A DNA stretch of 8,052 bases from JAZNOQ01 sp045589215 (GCA_045589215.1 JAZNOQ010000169.1:1-8052), one strand, 5' to 3'. Positions 1 to 6,676 are shown, counted from the first letter of the stretch. Numbers and translations: made by a program. Notes: generated by a model from the letters alone, not told the origin.

Positions 1-350
1 CGGTGGCAACGGGCGTTGCGGCGTTTGAGCATATGAAGGAAATGTGCGGCGCGCTGACAGAGGCGGTAGAGGGACTTGACGTCACGGTGCATCGGATCGT
101 CAATCACTTTTTCGGTGAGACGATCACGGTCGCGGGGCTGCTAACGGGGAAGGATCTGTCGGAACAGCTCTCGGGGAAGGACCTCGGAGACGCCCTGCTG
201 ATCCCCGAAAACACGCTTCGCGCGGACGGAGACCTTTTCCTTTGCGGTATGACGCCCGAGGCGCTTTCAGAGGCGCTCGGCGTTCCCGTGATCCCCGCGC
301 CGAATGACGGCGAGGGGTTCGTTCGGACGGTGCTTGGGGTCTCTCGGTAG
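1..350 (+). CDS. DUF512 family protein, C-terminal fragment
   Basis: This is the last ~116 codons of a gene that begins left of the window. The GTG at base 3 is only an internal Val codon. Visible features are the segment FFGETITVAGLLTGKDL, then a LLIPENTLR block and a final FLCGMTPEALSEAL block. This order is typical of the C-terminus of DUF512 proteins, which in full length carry a PDZ-like region and a radical-SAM-like region and run to roughly 430 residues. Only the DUF512 part is present here, so the cysteine motif cannot be checked. The biochemical role of the family is not established. In Clostridia these genes commonly lie directly upstream of der, as here. The TAG stop at 348-350 abuts the first palindrome of the spacer. 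No frameshift is seen. Family assignment is good; function is unknown. Confidence 0.8.
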   Translation, partial: VATGVAAFEHMKEMCGALTEAVEGLDVTVHRIVNHFFGETITVAGLLTGKDLSEQLSGKDLGDALLIPENTLRADGDLFLCGMTPEALSEALGVPVIPAPNDGEGFVRTVLGVSR

Positions 351-511
351 GGACGTGCATTGCACGCCCACGAGTAATCAGAAGGCTCCCTCCGGGAGGG
401 AGGCTTGGGCGGGGCGCCGAGTTCTCGCCTGCGGACCGGCCTCCCGGACGGTCCGCAAAAAAGCCTCCCCCGTGGGGGAGGTGTCACCGAAGGTGACGGA
501 GAGGGCTTCCA
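350..511. repeat. Palindrome-dense intergenic element before der
   Basis: At least four inverted repeats are packed into about 160 bases. They are: CGTGCA/TGCACG at 354-359 and 361-366; CTCCCT/AGGGAG near 384-400; GCGGACCG/CGGTCCGC at 431-438 and 449-456 (8 bp, 10-nt loop); CCTCCCCC/GGGGGAGG at 464-471 and 474-481. The last is followed at once by GTCACC/GGTGAC at 483-488 and 492-497 (GAA loop). The outer ends, gaaggctccctc near 380 and gagagggcttcc near 500, are imperfect inverted copies. There is no open frame with a believable start. Stacked GC-rich hairpins of this style resemble the short interspersed palindromic elements of many Clostridia, but only one copy is visible here. It may also end or weaken transcription from the upstream gene, although there is no clear T tract. 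Confidence 0.6.
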
Positions 512-526
512 CCGAGGAACGGGTCG

Positions 527-555
527 TTGATTACATCCGTCCATAAGAGTAGAGT
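527..555 (+). promoter_or_regulatory. Weak candidate sigma-A promoter for der-obgE-ppa
   Basis: TTGATT at 527-532 and TAGAGT at 550-555 are 17 nt apart, each matching 4 of 6 consensus bases. The start would fall near 562, leaving only about 18 nt of leader before the ATG at 580. This is the best candidate in the spacer. The operon could instead be read through from the DUF512 gene. Confidence 0.25.
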
Positions 556-579
556 ATAGAGAGAGTGAGGATACAGAAA

Positions 580-1908
580 ATGTCAAAACCTATTATAGCG
601 ATCGTAGGGCGGCCGAACGTCGGCAAAAGCACGCTCTTTAACAAGCTGATCGGTGAGCGCCGCTCGATCGTCGAGGACACCCCCGGTGTCACGCGCGACC
701 GTATCTACGGTGAGACCGAATGGAACGGCAGACAGCTCATTGTCATCGACACGGGCGGTATTGAACCCAAAACCGACGACGTGATCCTAAGGCAGATGCG
801 CCTTCAGGCGGAGATCGCAATCGAGGACGCCGATGTGATCGTCTTTATGTGCGACGTCCGTACGGGACTCACCGCCGATGACCGCGAGATCGCCGTGATG
901 CTGAAGAAGAGCGGAAAGCCGATCGTGCTTGCAGTCAACAAGTGCGACCGCGTCGGTGAGCCGCCGTTTGAATATTACGAATTCTATGAGCTTGGCTTTG
1001 ACCGCGATCCGATCGTTTTGTCGTCGGTCCACGGAAGCGGCACGGGCGATCTGCTTGACGCCTGCGTGGAGGCACTGCCCGCGTCGGACGGAGACGAGGG
1101 GGAGGATGACTCGATCAAGGTCGCCGTGATCGGCAAGCCGAACGCGGGCAAGTCCTCGATCGTCAACCGCTTCGTCGGCGCAGAGCGTCTGATCGTATCG
1201 GACATCGCGGGCACGACGCGTGATGCGGTCGACACGAGGGTCGAGAATGAATACGGCAAGTTCACCTTCATCGACACCGCGGGCATTCGCCGTCAGTCGA
1301 AGGTGACCGATGCGATCGAGCGTTATTCGGTGCTTCGCGCGCATATGGCGGGCGAGAGAGCAGACGTCTGCCTCATTATGATCGATGCCTCGACGGGCAT
1401 CACCGAGCAGGACGAGAAGATCGCGGGTATCGCGCACGAGGCGGGGAAGGCTTGCATCATCGTTGTCAACAAGTGGGATGCGATCGAGAAGGACAACTCG
1501 ACGGTGAACCGCTTTAATGAAAAGATCCGCACTGCCCTCGCGTATATGTCCTACGCGCCGATCCTCTACGTTTCGGCAAAGACGGGACAGCGCATCACGA
1601 ACATTTATGAAGAGATCAAGTACGTGCATAATCAGGCGGTGACGCGCATCACCACGGGTATGCTGAACGACGTGCTGGGGGAAGCGACGATGCGCGTTCA
1701 GCCCCCGACCGACAAGGGACGCAGGCTGAAGATCTATTATATGACGCAGATCTCGGTCGCCCCCCCTACCTTTGTGATCTTCTGCAACAGCGTCGAGCTG
1801 TTCCACTTCTCCTATCAGCGGTATATCGAGAACTGTCTCAGGGACACCTTCGGATTTAAGGGCACGCCGCTGAAGCTGATCATTCGTATGAAGGGCGACG
1901 AGGTGTAA
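580..1908 (+). CDS. der: Ribosome biogenesis GTPase Der (EngA)
   Basis: Der is an essential tandem GTPase that acts in the cytoplasm in maturation of the 50S ribosomal subunit. The 442 residues are close to the usual length (436 in B. subtilis). The first G domain has GRPNVGKST at residues 10-18, DTGG at 57-60 and NKCD at 120-123. The second has GKPNAGKSS at 185-193, a DTAGIR switch and NKWD at 297-300. A C-terminal KH-like RNA-binding domain fills about 355-442, including the typical VQPPTDKGRRLKIYY region. An in-frame GTG at 565 is possible, but ATG 580 is preferred: it starts the protein at the canonical MSKPIIAIVGRPN, and the purine-rich gtgagg at 565-570 then serves as ribosome binding site with 9-nt spacing. 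All GTP-binding motifs are intact. It is the first gene of a tight operon with obgE. Confidence 0.97.
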   Translation: MSKPIIAIVGRPNVGKSTLFNKLIGERRSIVEDTPGVTRDRIYGETEWNGRQLIVIDTGGIEPKTDDVILRQMRLQAEIAIEDADVIVFMCDVRTGLTADDREIAVMLKKSGKPIVLAVNKCDRVGEPPFEYYEFYELGFDRDPIVLSSVHGSGTGDLLDACVEALPASDGDEGEDDSIKVAVIGKPNAGKSSIVNRFVGAERLIVSDIAGTTRDAVDTRVENEYGKFTFIDTAGIRRQSKVTDAIERYSVLRAHMAGERADVCLIMIDASTGITEQDEKIAGIAHEAGKACIIVVNKWDAIEKDNSTVNRFNEKIRTALAYMSYAPILYVSAKTGQRITNIYEEIKYVHNQAVTRITTGMLNDVLGEATMRVQPPTDKGRRLKIYYMTQISVAPPTFVIFCNSVELFHFSYQRYIENCLRDTFGFKGTPLKLIIRMKGDEV

Positions 1909-1911
1909 AAT

Positions 1912-3195
1912 ATGTTCATCGATAAAACGAAAATTTATATCAAGGCGGGGGACGGCGGCAACGGTGCCGTGGCGTTCCACCGCGAGAAATACGTTGCGGC
2001 GGGCGGACCGTCGGGAGGCGACGGCGGACGGGGTGGAAACGTGATCTTCCGTGTCGATACGGGCGTGAACACCCTGCTCGCCTTCCGCTATAAGCACAAA
2101 TTCGTCGCACAGAACGGCGGCAACGGAATGCCCGAGAAGCGGCACGGGAAGAAGGCGGAGGATCTCATCGTCCTCGTCCCCCCGGGAACATTGATCCGCG
2201 ACGCCGAGAGCGAAAAGATCATCCACGATATGTCAGACGATGACGGCGCGGATTTCCTCTGCTGCAAGGGCGGACGCGGCGGATTCGGCAATAAGCATTT
2301 CGCGACCGCGACCCGTCAGTTCCCGCTCTTTGCAAAGAACGGCACGAAGGGCGAGGAGAGAGAGGTCATACTTGAGCTCAAGATGCTCGCGGACGTCGGC
2401 ATCATCGGATATCCGAGCGTCGGCAAGTCGTCGATCCTCGCACGTATCAGCGCGGCAAAGCCCGAGATCGCGGACTATCACTTCACGACGATCTCCCCGA
2501 ACCTCGGCGTGGTGCAGGGCGACGGGGAAGGCAACGGCTTCGTTGCCGCCGATATCCCCGGGCTCATCGAGGGCGCGGCAGACGGTGCGGGACTTGGTCA
2601 CGCCTTTCTCAGGCACGTCGACCGCTGTCGGCTCCTTCTGCACGTCGTCGATATCTCCTGCTTTGAGCTGCGCGACCCGATCGAGGACATCAAGATGATC
2701 AACCGCGAGCTGGAGCGGTACAGCCCGGAGCTTGCACAGCGACCGCAGATCATCATTGCGAACAAGGTCGATGCGCTCGACGAGGAGCTTGTTGACGTGA
2801 AGGCGTTCGAAGCATTCATCGACGAGAATGGCTGGGAGCTGCTCTACGTTTCGGCGGCGACGGGAGAGGGCATCAAGGAAATGGTGCATCTTGTGTCCGA
2901 GCGTCTCCGTCTCCTTCCCCCGATGAAGGTCTACGAGGGCGAATATGAGCCCGAGGACGCGTACAAAAACGGCGGCAAGGAAACGGTCATCCGCCGCGAG
3001 AACGATACCTACTATGTCGAGGGCGAATGGCTCTATAATCTGATGGGACAGATCAATTTCTCGGACTACGAGTCGCTGAACTTCTTCCAGCGCGTTTTAC
3101 AGAAATCGGGCGTATTCGAGGCGCTCGAGGAGAAGGGCTGCAAGGACGGCGACACGGTCTCGATCTATGACTTTGAGTTTGATTATATCAAGTAA
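1912..3195 (+). CDS. obgE: GTPase ObgE/CgtA
   Basis: Obg is a conserved GTPase that binds the 50S subunit, monitors its assembly and links growth to guanine nucleotide and ppGpp levels; in Bacillus it is also needed for sporulation onset. The 427 residues show all three domains of the Gram-positive form. The glycine-rich Obg fold is at about 1-158 (GDGGNG, then GGPSGGDGGRGG). The G domain has GYPSVGKSS at 166-174, the switch motif DIPGLIEGA from 214 and NKVD at 284-287. A C-terminal OCT domain covers about 350-427 (TYYVEGEW, then FQRVL and GDTVSIYDFEFDY). The ATG is 3 nt after the der stop, and the gaggtg at the end of der is its ribosome binding site, so the two genes are likely coupled in translation. 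No lesion is seen. Confidence 0.97.
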   Translation: MFIDKTKIYIKAGDGGNGAVAFHREKYVAAGGPSGGDGGRGGNVIFRVDTGVNTLLAFRYKHKFVAQNGGNGMPEKRHGKKAEDLIVLVPPGTLIRDAESEKIIHDMSDDDGADFLCCKGGRGGFGNKHFATATRQFPLFAKNGTKGEEREVILELKMLADVGIIGYPSVGKSSILARISAAKPEIADYHFTTISPNLGVVQGDGEGNGFVAADIPGLIEGAADGAGLGHAFLRHVDRCRLLLHVVDISCFELRDPIEDIKMINRELERYSPELAQRPQIIIANKVDALDEELVDVKAFEAFIDENGWELLYVSAATGEGIKEMVHLVSERLRLLPPMKVYEGEYEPEDAYKNGGKETVIRRENDTYYVEGEWLYNLMGQINFSDYESLNFFQRVLQKSGVFEALEEKGCKDGDTVSIYDFEFDYIK

Positions 3196-3210
3196 GCGGG
3201 AGGTCCCCAA

Positions 3211-3750
3211 ATGAACATCTGGCACGCACTTGACAGGGAAATGGTGAAGCCCGACAATTTCACCGCGGTCATCGAGATCTCGCGCGGCAGTAACTGCAAG
3301 TACGAGCTTGACAAATCGACGGGGCTTCTCCGTCTCGACCGCATCCTGCACACCGCGACGCATTACCCTGCAAATTACGGCTTCATTCCGCGCACCTATG
3401 CCGACGACGGCGACCCGCTCGACGTTCTCGTGCTTGGAAACGAATCGATCCAGCCCCTCACGCTCGTGCAGGTCTATCCGATCGGCGTGATGCGAATGCT
3501 CGACGGCGGAAAGCTCGACGATAAGGTGATCGCGGTCGCGTTTTCCGACCCGTTCTTCAACACCTACACGTCGATCGATCAGCTCCCGCCGCATATTTTC
3601 GACGAGATGATGCACTTCTTCAGCGTCTATAAGCAGCTCGAAAGCAAGACGACGGCGATCAGGGAGCTTCTCGGCCCCGAGGAGGCGAAGGAGATCATCG
3701 CGGAATGCATCGGACTTTACGACGTGACGTTCGGGGATGCGGCAAAATAA
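3211..3750 (+). CDS. ppa: Inorganic pyrophosphatase, family I (soluble)
   Basis: The enzyme hydrolyses pyrophosphate to two phosphates in the cytoplasm with Mg2+, pulling forward nucleic acid synthesis, aminoacylation and similar reactions. At 179 residues it has family I length. The signature DGDPLDV is at 66-72. By alignment in my head to the E. coli enzyme, the full active-site set is kept: E22, K30, E32, R44, Y56, D66, D68, D71, D98, D103, K105, Y140 and K141. The start is well supported by gggagg at 3198-3203, 7 nt before the ATG. The gene lies 15 nt after obgE and closes the operon; the shared terminator begins 4 nt after the stop. Many Clostridia use family II or membrane PPases instead, so a complete family I enzyme is a mild lineage marker. 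Confidence 0.96.
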   Translation: MNIWHALDREMVKPDNFTAVIEISRGSNCKYELDKSTGLLRLDRILHTATHYPANYGFIPRTYADDGDPLDVLVLGNESIQPLTLVQVYPIGVMRMLDGGKLDDKVIAVAFSDPFFNTYTSIDQLPPHIFDEMMHFFSVYKQLESKTTAIRELLGPEEAKEIIAECIGLYDVTFGDAAK

Positions 3751-3753
3751 AAG

Positions 3754-3784
3754 AAGAGGCTGAGCCGGAATGGCTCAGCCTCTT
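3754..3784. terminator. Bidirectional terminator between ppa and sipL-like gene
   Basis: A perfect 13-bp stem, AAGAGGCTGAGCC at 3754-3766 and its complement at 3772-3784, encloses a 5-nt loop. Rightward it is followed by a short T run (tctttgttta). Leftward the RNA continues into the T-rich cttcttttatttt, a stronger tail. The stops of the two convergent genes flank it at 3 nt on each side, so one hairpin can end both transcripts. Confidence 0.9.
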
Positions 3785-3787
3785 TGT

Positions 3788-5386
3788 TTACCCCTCAACT
3801 ACGATATACTTCGTCGATTTCAAAGGGGTGTCGGGGGAGGGCTCCATGCCGTTCTCCATCGCGAGAACGTCGGGCGAGACGTGATAACGCCGCGCGGCGT
3901 CCCACAGCGTTTCGCTCGTGGTCGGATAATAGAGTAAGATCCTGCCGCGGCTATGGGGAAGCGGATCGGAAAAGCGCGCTGACTTCAGCATCCGAACGCT
4001 CGTTTCTCCCGCCGTGCGGTAGGAGACCGCGATCTCCGCGTCGATCTGAAGCCGTTCGCCGTCGCACCGTGCGCGGATCGAGATCGGTGCAAGCAGAACC
4101 GAGCTTTCCTTGATGCTCGGAAGCGTTTTGTTCCCGTCGGACGCGCCGTCTGCGGTATAGCGGAAGGGAAGCGTGATCTCCCCGAAGGCGTATTCGTCGC
4201 TCTCCGTTTTCTTCGTTAAGATGTGGAAGTGCGCGTCGCCGCTGAATACCGTCTTGCCCGCGCTTTCACTCACCGTGTCGGCGGTGAGATCGCCCGTAAC
4301 GTCGAGGATCCGGTCTCCCGCCGAGATCCCGCTGCCGTCAAGCGGCAGAGAGTCGCTGAGGGTGAAATTTCCGTTCGCCGCGCGGAGGGCAAAGGGGAGG
4401 GTAGCGTCGCCGTAAGCCGTCTCGCATTCCGCGCCCGTCGAGAAAAGGTCGCGGGTGAAGGCAAAGCGCGCATTCTTCTGGCACTCGGCGGTGAGGGTGA
4501 GGGTGGCGTCGATGATCACGCGCCCGTCCTCCTGCGTGAAGGTGAGCTTTGTCGGCACACCGAAGCCGCGGCAGTCGAAATAGCGGTCGACACCGTCAAG
4601 CTCGATCGCCCCCGCAAAGGGAAGCCTCCGAACGGTGACGGTCGGCGCGGTGCTTGCCTTCGTTTCGCCCTCCATAGATACAGGCTCCGAAACGGTCAGA
4701 AGCCGCACGACAAGCTCGCCACGCAGGGAAACGCGATCCTTCTCGGGCACAGCCTCTGTGACGAACACCTGCCCCTCGCCCGAGATCACGCGGAGCGCGT
4801 CATCGCTGCTTTCGGTGAAAAGCTCGTCGCTGACCTCGACGCCGCGCGCCGTTCCGCGCAGAACGAGAGAGGAGTCGGTCATCCCCGTGAGACGCTCCAC
4901 TCTGCCGCGCGGACTGCCCGAAAGCTGCTCCTCGAGGGAGTGGTACGCAAAGGCGCACGCCTTCGCACGCATACGGCAGCGCACGTTCAGCTTGCGCGGT
5001 GACAGCACGCGGGTGACGAGCAATTCGGGGGAGCAGTCTGCCCACGCATCGACGCCCATCGAGAGGTCGCACCGCTCGTCTGCCTCGATGGGGGCGGAGA
5101 AGCCGTACTCGGCGGGGAGATCTGCCGCCCACAGCGCGCCGTCCGCGCCCGTGTAAAGGACGTGATAGGTAAGACCGCCCGAGAATTCGACGTCGGACGC
5201 CGAGGCATAGCTCTCGGGCTCGTCGATCGAAACCGTGACGCGGAGCATCTTGCGGATCTCGGGAAGGTAGTCGGGGAGCGTAAAATCGTGGCTTTCCTCG
5301 CTTGAAAGCGTTTTATCACAGATCGGCAGGCGGAGAAGCAGCCGCGCGGGCGACCCGTTGTCGGGTAAGATCGCATTTTGGTTCAT
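3788..5386 (-). CDS. sipL: SPOCS (DUF3794)/LysM protein, SipL-like spore coat factor
   Basis: In clostridia SipL binds the ATPase SpoIVA through its C-terminal LysM domain and anchors the coat around the forespore in the mother cell. This 532-residue protein has the expected length (about 520 in C. difficile) and layout. The N-terminal part (about 15-120) has the family hallmark DFTLPDYLPEIRKMLRV, followed by a beta-rich FSGGLTYHVLYTG segment. Two more beta-rich SPOCS-like stretches follow at about 190-320 and 330-475. Residues 483-532 form a LysM domain (YYPTTSETLWDAARRYHV, ending in KYIVVEG). There is no signal peptide or membrane segment, as expected for a mother-cell cytosolic protein. 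The start has aaaggat about 10 nt upstream. It is a single gene, convergent with ppa and divergent from degV. It could be another LysM protein of the DUF3794 family, so the symbol is given with moderate confidence. Confidence 0.78.
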   Translation of the reverse strand: MNQNAILPDNGSPARLLLRLPICDKTLSSEESHDFTLPDYLPEIRKMLRVTVSIDEPESYASASDVEFSGGLTYHVLYTGADGALWAADLPAEYGFSAPIEADERCDLSMGVDAWADCSPELLVTRVLSPRKLNVRCRMRAKACAFAYHSLEEQLSGSPRGRVERLTGMTDSSLVLRGTARGVEVSDELFTESSDDALRVISGEGQVFVTEAVPEKDRVSLRGELVVRLLTVSEPVSMEGETKASTAPTVTVRRLPFAGAIELDGVDRYFDCRGFGVPTKLTFTQEDGRVIIDATLTLTAECQKNARFAFTRDLFSTGAECETAYGDATLPFALRAANGNFTLSDSLPLDGSGISAGDRILDVTGDLTADTVSESAGKTVFSGDAHFHILTKKTESDEYAFGEITLPFRYTADGASDGNKTLPSIKESSVLLAPISIRARCDGERLQIDAEIAVSYRTAGETSVRMLKSARFSDPLPHSRGRILLYYPTTSETLWDAARRYHVSPDVLAMENGMEPSPDTPLKSTKYIVVEG

Positions 5387-5412
5387 AGTACTGATCCTTT
5401 CGCTTTTTTTAG

Positions 5413-5437
5413 GTGTTATGTTTCGTTCTGTAAATAT
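5413..5437 (-). promoter_or_regulatory. Possible sigma-E-like promoter of the sipL-like gene
   Basis: On the minus strand, ATATT (5433-5437) lies 12 nt before CATAACAC (5413-5420). These resemble the sigma-E -35 core (ATATT) and -10 box (CATACA-T). The spacer is 1-3 nt shorter than usual and the -10 is imperfect, so this is tentative. Mother-cell sigma-E control would suit a SipL protein. No good sigma-A pair was found here. Confidence 0.3.
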
Positions 5438-5523
5438 CTATGATGCGGAGAGCGGAAAAATGACAAGGAAAAAGCGAAAAGCGTTCGGAAGGAGAAGAGC
5501 CGAGAAACCTTCAAAATACCCCC

Positions 5524-5574
5524 GAAGAAAGCCCTCAAAGCGGCAAAAAAGCCCTTGACAAGAGGGCTTTCTTC
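5524..5574. terminator. Inverted repeat with leftward terminator-like hairpin, overlapping the degV -35 box
   Basis: A perfect 13-bp inverted repeat has arms at 5524-5536 (gaagaaagccctc) and 5562-5574. A second left arm, aaagccct at 5548-5555, can pair with 5563-5570 instead (8 bp, 7-nt loop). Read leftward, this inner hairpin is followed by TTTTTTG, a classic intrinsic terminator shape. It could stop transcripts running leftward into the sipL-like promoter. The inner hairpin shares its left-arm T and most of its loop with the degV -35 hexamer at 5555-5560. The structure is certain; the role is inferred. Confidence 0.6.
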
Positions 5575-5584
5575 GTGGTATAAT
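5555..5584 (+). promoter_or_regulatory. Consensus sigma-A promoter of degV gene
   Basis: TTGACA at 5555-5560 and TATAAT at 5579-5584, separated by 18 nt, match both consensus hexamers fully. Transcription should start near 5591, giving a leader of about 69 nt before the ATG at 5660. A strong vegetative promoter is expected unless a regulator uses the inverted repeat around the -35 box. Confidence 0.88.
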
Positions 5585-5659
5585 GGTTGCAAATTCCGAA
5601 ATGTGGTTTTCAATACTGTATTTCGTGCATAAGTCAACAAAATTCGAGGTAAAACGAGC

Positions 5660-6523
5660 ATGAAGAATTATAAGATCGTAGCCGATTCGTCGGCAAATCT
5701 CACGGAGCTTCCCGAATCCCTATTCGGGGAGACCGAGATCGGATTTCAGTCGGTTCCGCTGAAGCTTCACACGACGAAGAAGGAATACGTAGACGACGAA
5801 ACGCTTGACGTCGGGAATATGGTCGCGGAGATGCGCGCGTCGAAGGGACCGCTCGGAAGCGCTTGCCCGAACGGATCGCAGTGGTGCGACGCCTTCGGAG
5901 ACGGCGACGAGATCTTTGCATTCACGATGACGTCGTCGCTTTCGGGCACCTACGAGACCGCGCGGCTTGCGGCAGAGGAATACGAGGCGGAGCATCCGGG
6001 TCGCCGCGTGCACGTGTTCGATTCGCTGTCAACAGGACCCGAAATGGAGCTTCTGATCGAAAAAACGGTCGAGCTGATCCATAAGGGGAAGAGCTTTGAC
6101 GAGATCGTTCGGGCGGTCGAGGCGTATTCAAAGAGAACGCACCTTCTTTTCTCGCTCGAGTCTCTCCATAACCTTGCGGCGAACGGCCGCGTGAGCCAAG
6201 CCGTCGCGACGATCGCGGGCGTGCTCGGCATCCGCCTGCTTGCGGTCGCGAGTGATGAGGGGACGGTCGAGCCGCTGAAAAAGCCGCGCGGTGAAAAGGC
6301 GATGCTCCGCACGATGTGGGAGATCATGAAGGAGAGAGGCTTTGCGGGCGGTAAGGTGCGGCTCGCGCATTGCCTCAACGAAAATGCAGCAAAGGAGCTT
6401 GCCGCCTTGATCAAGGAGGCGTTCAAAAATGCGGACGTGAAGATCCGCGCCTGCCGCGGTCTTTGCAGCCTTTACGCCGAAAAGGGCGGTCTGCTCGTCG
6501 GATTTGAAGCGGCGGAGGCGTGA
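5660..6523 (+). CDS. DegV family protein (fatty-acid-binding fold)
   Basis: DegV proteins bind a fatty acid between two domains; the FakB members present it to the kinase FakA so that the acyl-phosphate enters phospholipid synthesis. The 287 residues match family length. Visible blocks are IVADSSANL at 6-14, SACPNGSQW at 67-75 at the place of the usual TSxPS loop, TSSLSGTYETA at 91-101, DSLSTGPEM at 121-129, LESLHNLAANGRVSQ at 166-180 and KKPRGEKAM near 207-215. The C-terminus reads YAEKGGLLVGF where many family members have an H-G-P-G loop, so this is a divergent subgroup whose ligand may differ. The ATG is preceded by gaggt with 9-nt spacing. It is a one-gene unit with its own promoter and terminator; no fakA lies beside it. 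Family is sure, ligand is not. Confidence 0.92.
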   Translation: MKNYKIVADSSANLTELPESLFGETEIGFQSVPLKLHTTKKEYVDDETLDVGNMVAEMRASKGPLGSACPNGSQWCDAFGDGDEIFAFTMTSSLSGTYETARLAAEEYEAEHPGRRVHVFDSLSTGPEMELLIEKTVELIHKGKSFDEIVRAVEAYSKRTHLLFSLESLHNLAANGRVSQAVATIAGVLGIRLLAVASDEGTVEPLKKPRGEKAMLRTMWEIMKERGFAGGKVRLAHCLNENAAKELAALIKEAFKNADVKIRACRGLCSLYAEKGGLLVGFEAAEA

Positions 6524-6551
6524 AGTCTCCGGGGCTCTGCCTCGGGCTCCG

Positions 6552-6603
6552 CTTAGAAACTTCTTTCGAGAAGTTTCTAAGAATTTCAAGAACTTACTTG
6601 AAA
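6552..6603. repeat. Tandem stem-loops after degV, first with TTCG loop
   Basis: CTTAGAAACTTCT at 6552-6564 pairs perfectly over 13 bp with 6569-6581 around a TTCG loop. Three bases later TTTCAAG (6584-6590) pairs with CTTGAAA (6597-6603) around a 6-nt loop. Neither is followed directly by a strong T run, although tattttttctt appears at 6610-6621. The pair may be an interspersed repeat or an mRNA 3' end stabiliser. Confidence 0.6.
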
Positions 6604-6635
6604 AAGTGAATATTTTTTCTTCCGAAAAAGCTTTT

Positions 6636-6660
6636 GGGGCTGTCTCATTGAGACAGCCCC
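6636..6660. terminator. Bidirectional terminator between degV and SGNH hydrolase genes
   Basis: GGGGCTGTCTC at 6636-6646 and its exact complement at 6650-6660 form an 11-bp stem with an ATT loop. Leftward the RNA continues into caaaagctttttcgg and further T/A-rich sequence; rightward into ttcgctctct. It lies between the convergent degV stop (6523) and the hydrolase stop (6677) and probably ends both messages, best for the leftward one. Confidence 0.85.
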
Positions 6661-6676
6661 TTCGCTCTCTGTATAT

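Noticed and set aside
350..511. CRISPR array in the repeat-rich spacer
   Set aside because: The palindromes differ from one another in sequence and size, with no regular repeat-spacer period and no cas gene nearby.
104..586. 160-codon minus-strand frame across the DUF512 end and the palindrome spacer
   Set aside because: It runs through several hairpins and the antisense of the DUF512 coding region; composition is Pro/Ser/Arg-rich and without a domain.
787..2226. 479-codon open frame on the minus strand across der and obgE
   Set aside because: It lies antisense to two unmistakable essential genes and covers their junction. Its translation has no recognisable domain, and long antisense frames are common in GC-rich coding DNA with few stop-like codons on the opposite strand.
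2233..2889. 218-codon minus-strand frame inside obgE
   Set aside because: It is fully antisense to the Obg G domain, with no family resemblance and no promoter or ribosome binding site of note.
4223..5002. 259-codon plus-strand frame inside the sipL-like gene
   Set aside because: It is antisense to a gene with clear SPOCS and LysM motifs; the translation is an Arg/Glu/Ala-rich shadow.
5358..5558. 66-codon plus-strand frame resembling a small membrane protein with a basic tail
   Set aside because: It needs a TTG start without a ribosome binding site, its hydrophobic part is partly antisense to the start of the sipL-like gene, and its stop falls inside the degV -35 box. A shorter version from ATG 5461 is only a lysine/arginine-rich run from A-rich spacer DNA.
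5591..5659. Riboswitch in the degV leader
   Set aside because: Only a weak 6-bp pairing (CGAAAT/ATTTCG, 5597-5602 and 5620-5625) is visible in about 69 nt; no known riboswitch core or terminator lies between promoter and start codon.
5416..5661. 81-codon minus-strand frame in the sipL-degV spacer
   Set aside because: It crosses the consensus degV promoter and the inverted repeat, has no recognisable family and no good ribosome binding site.
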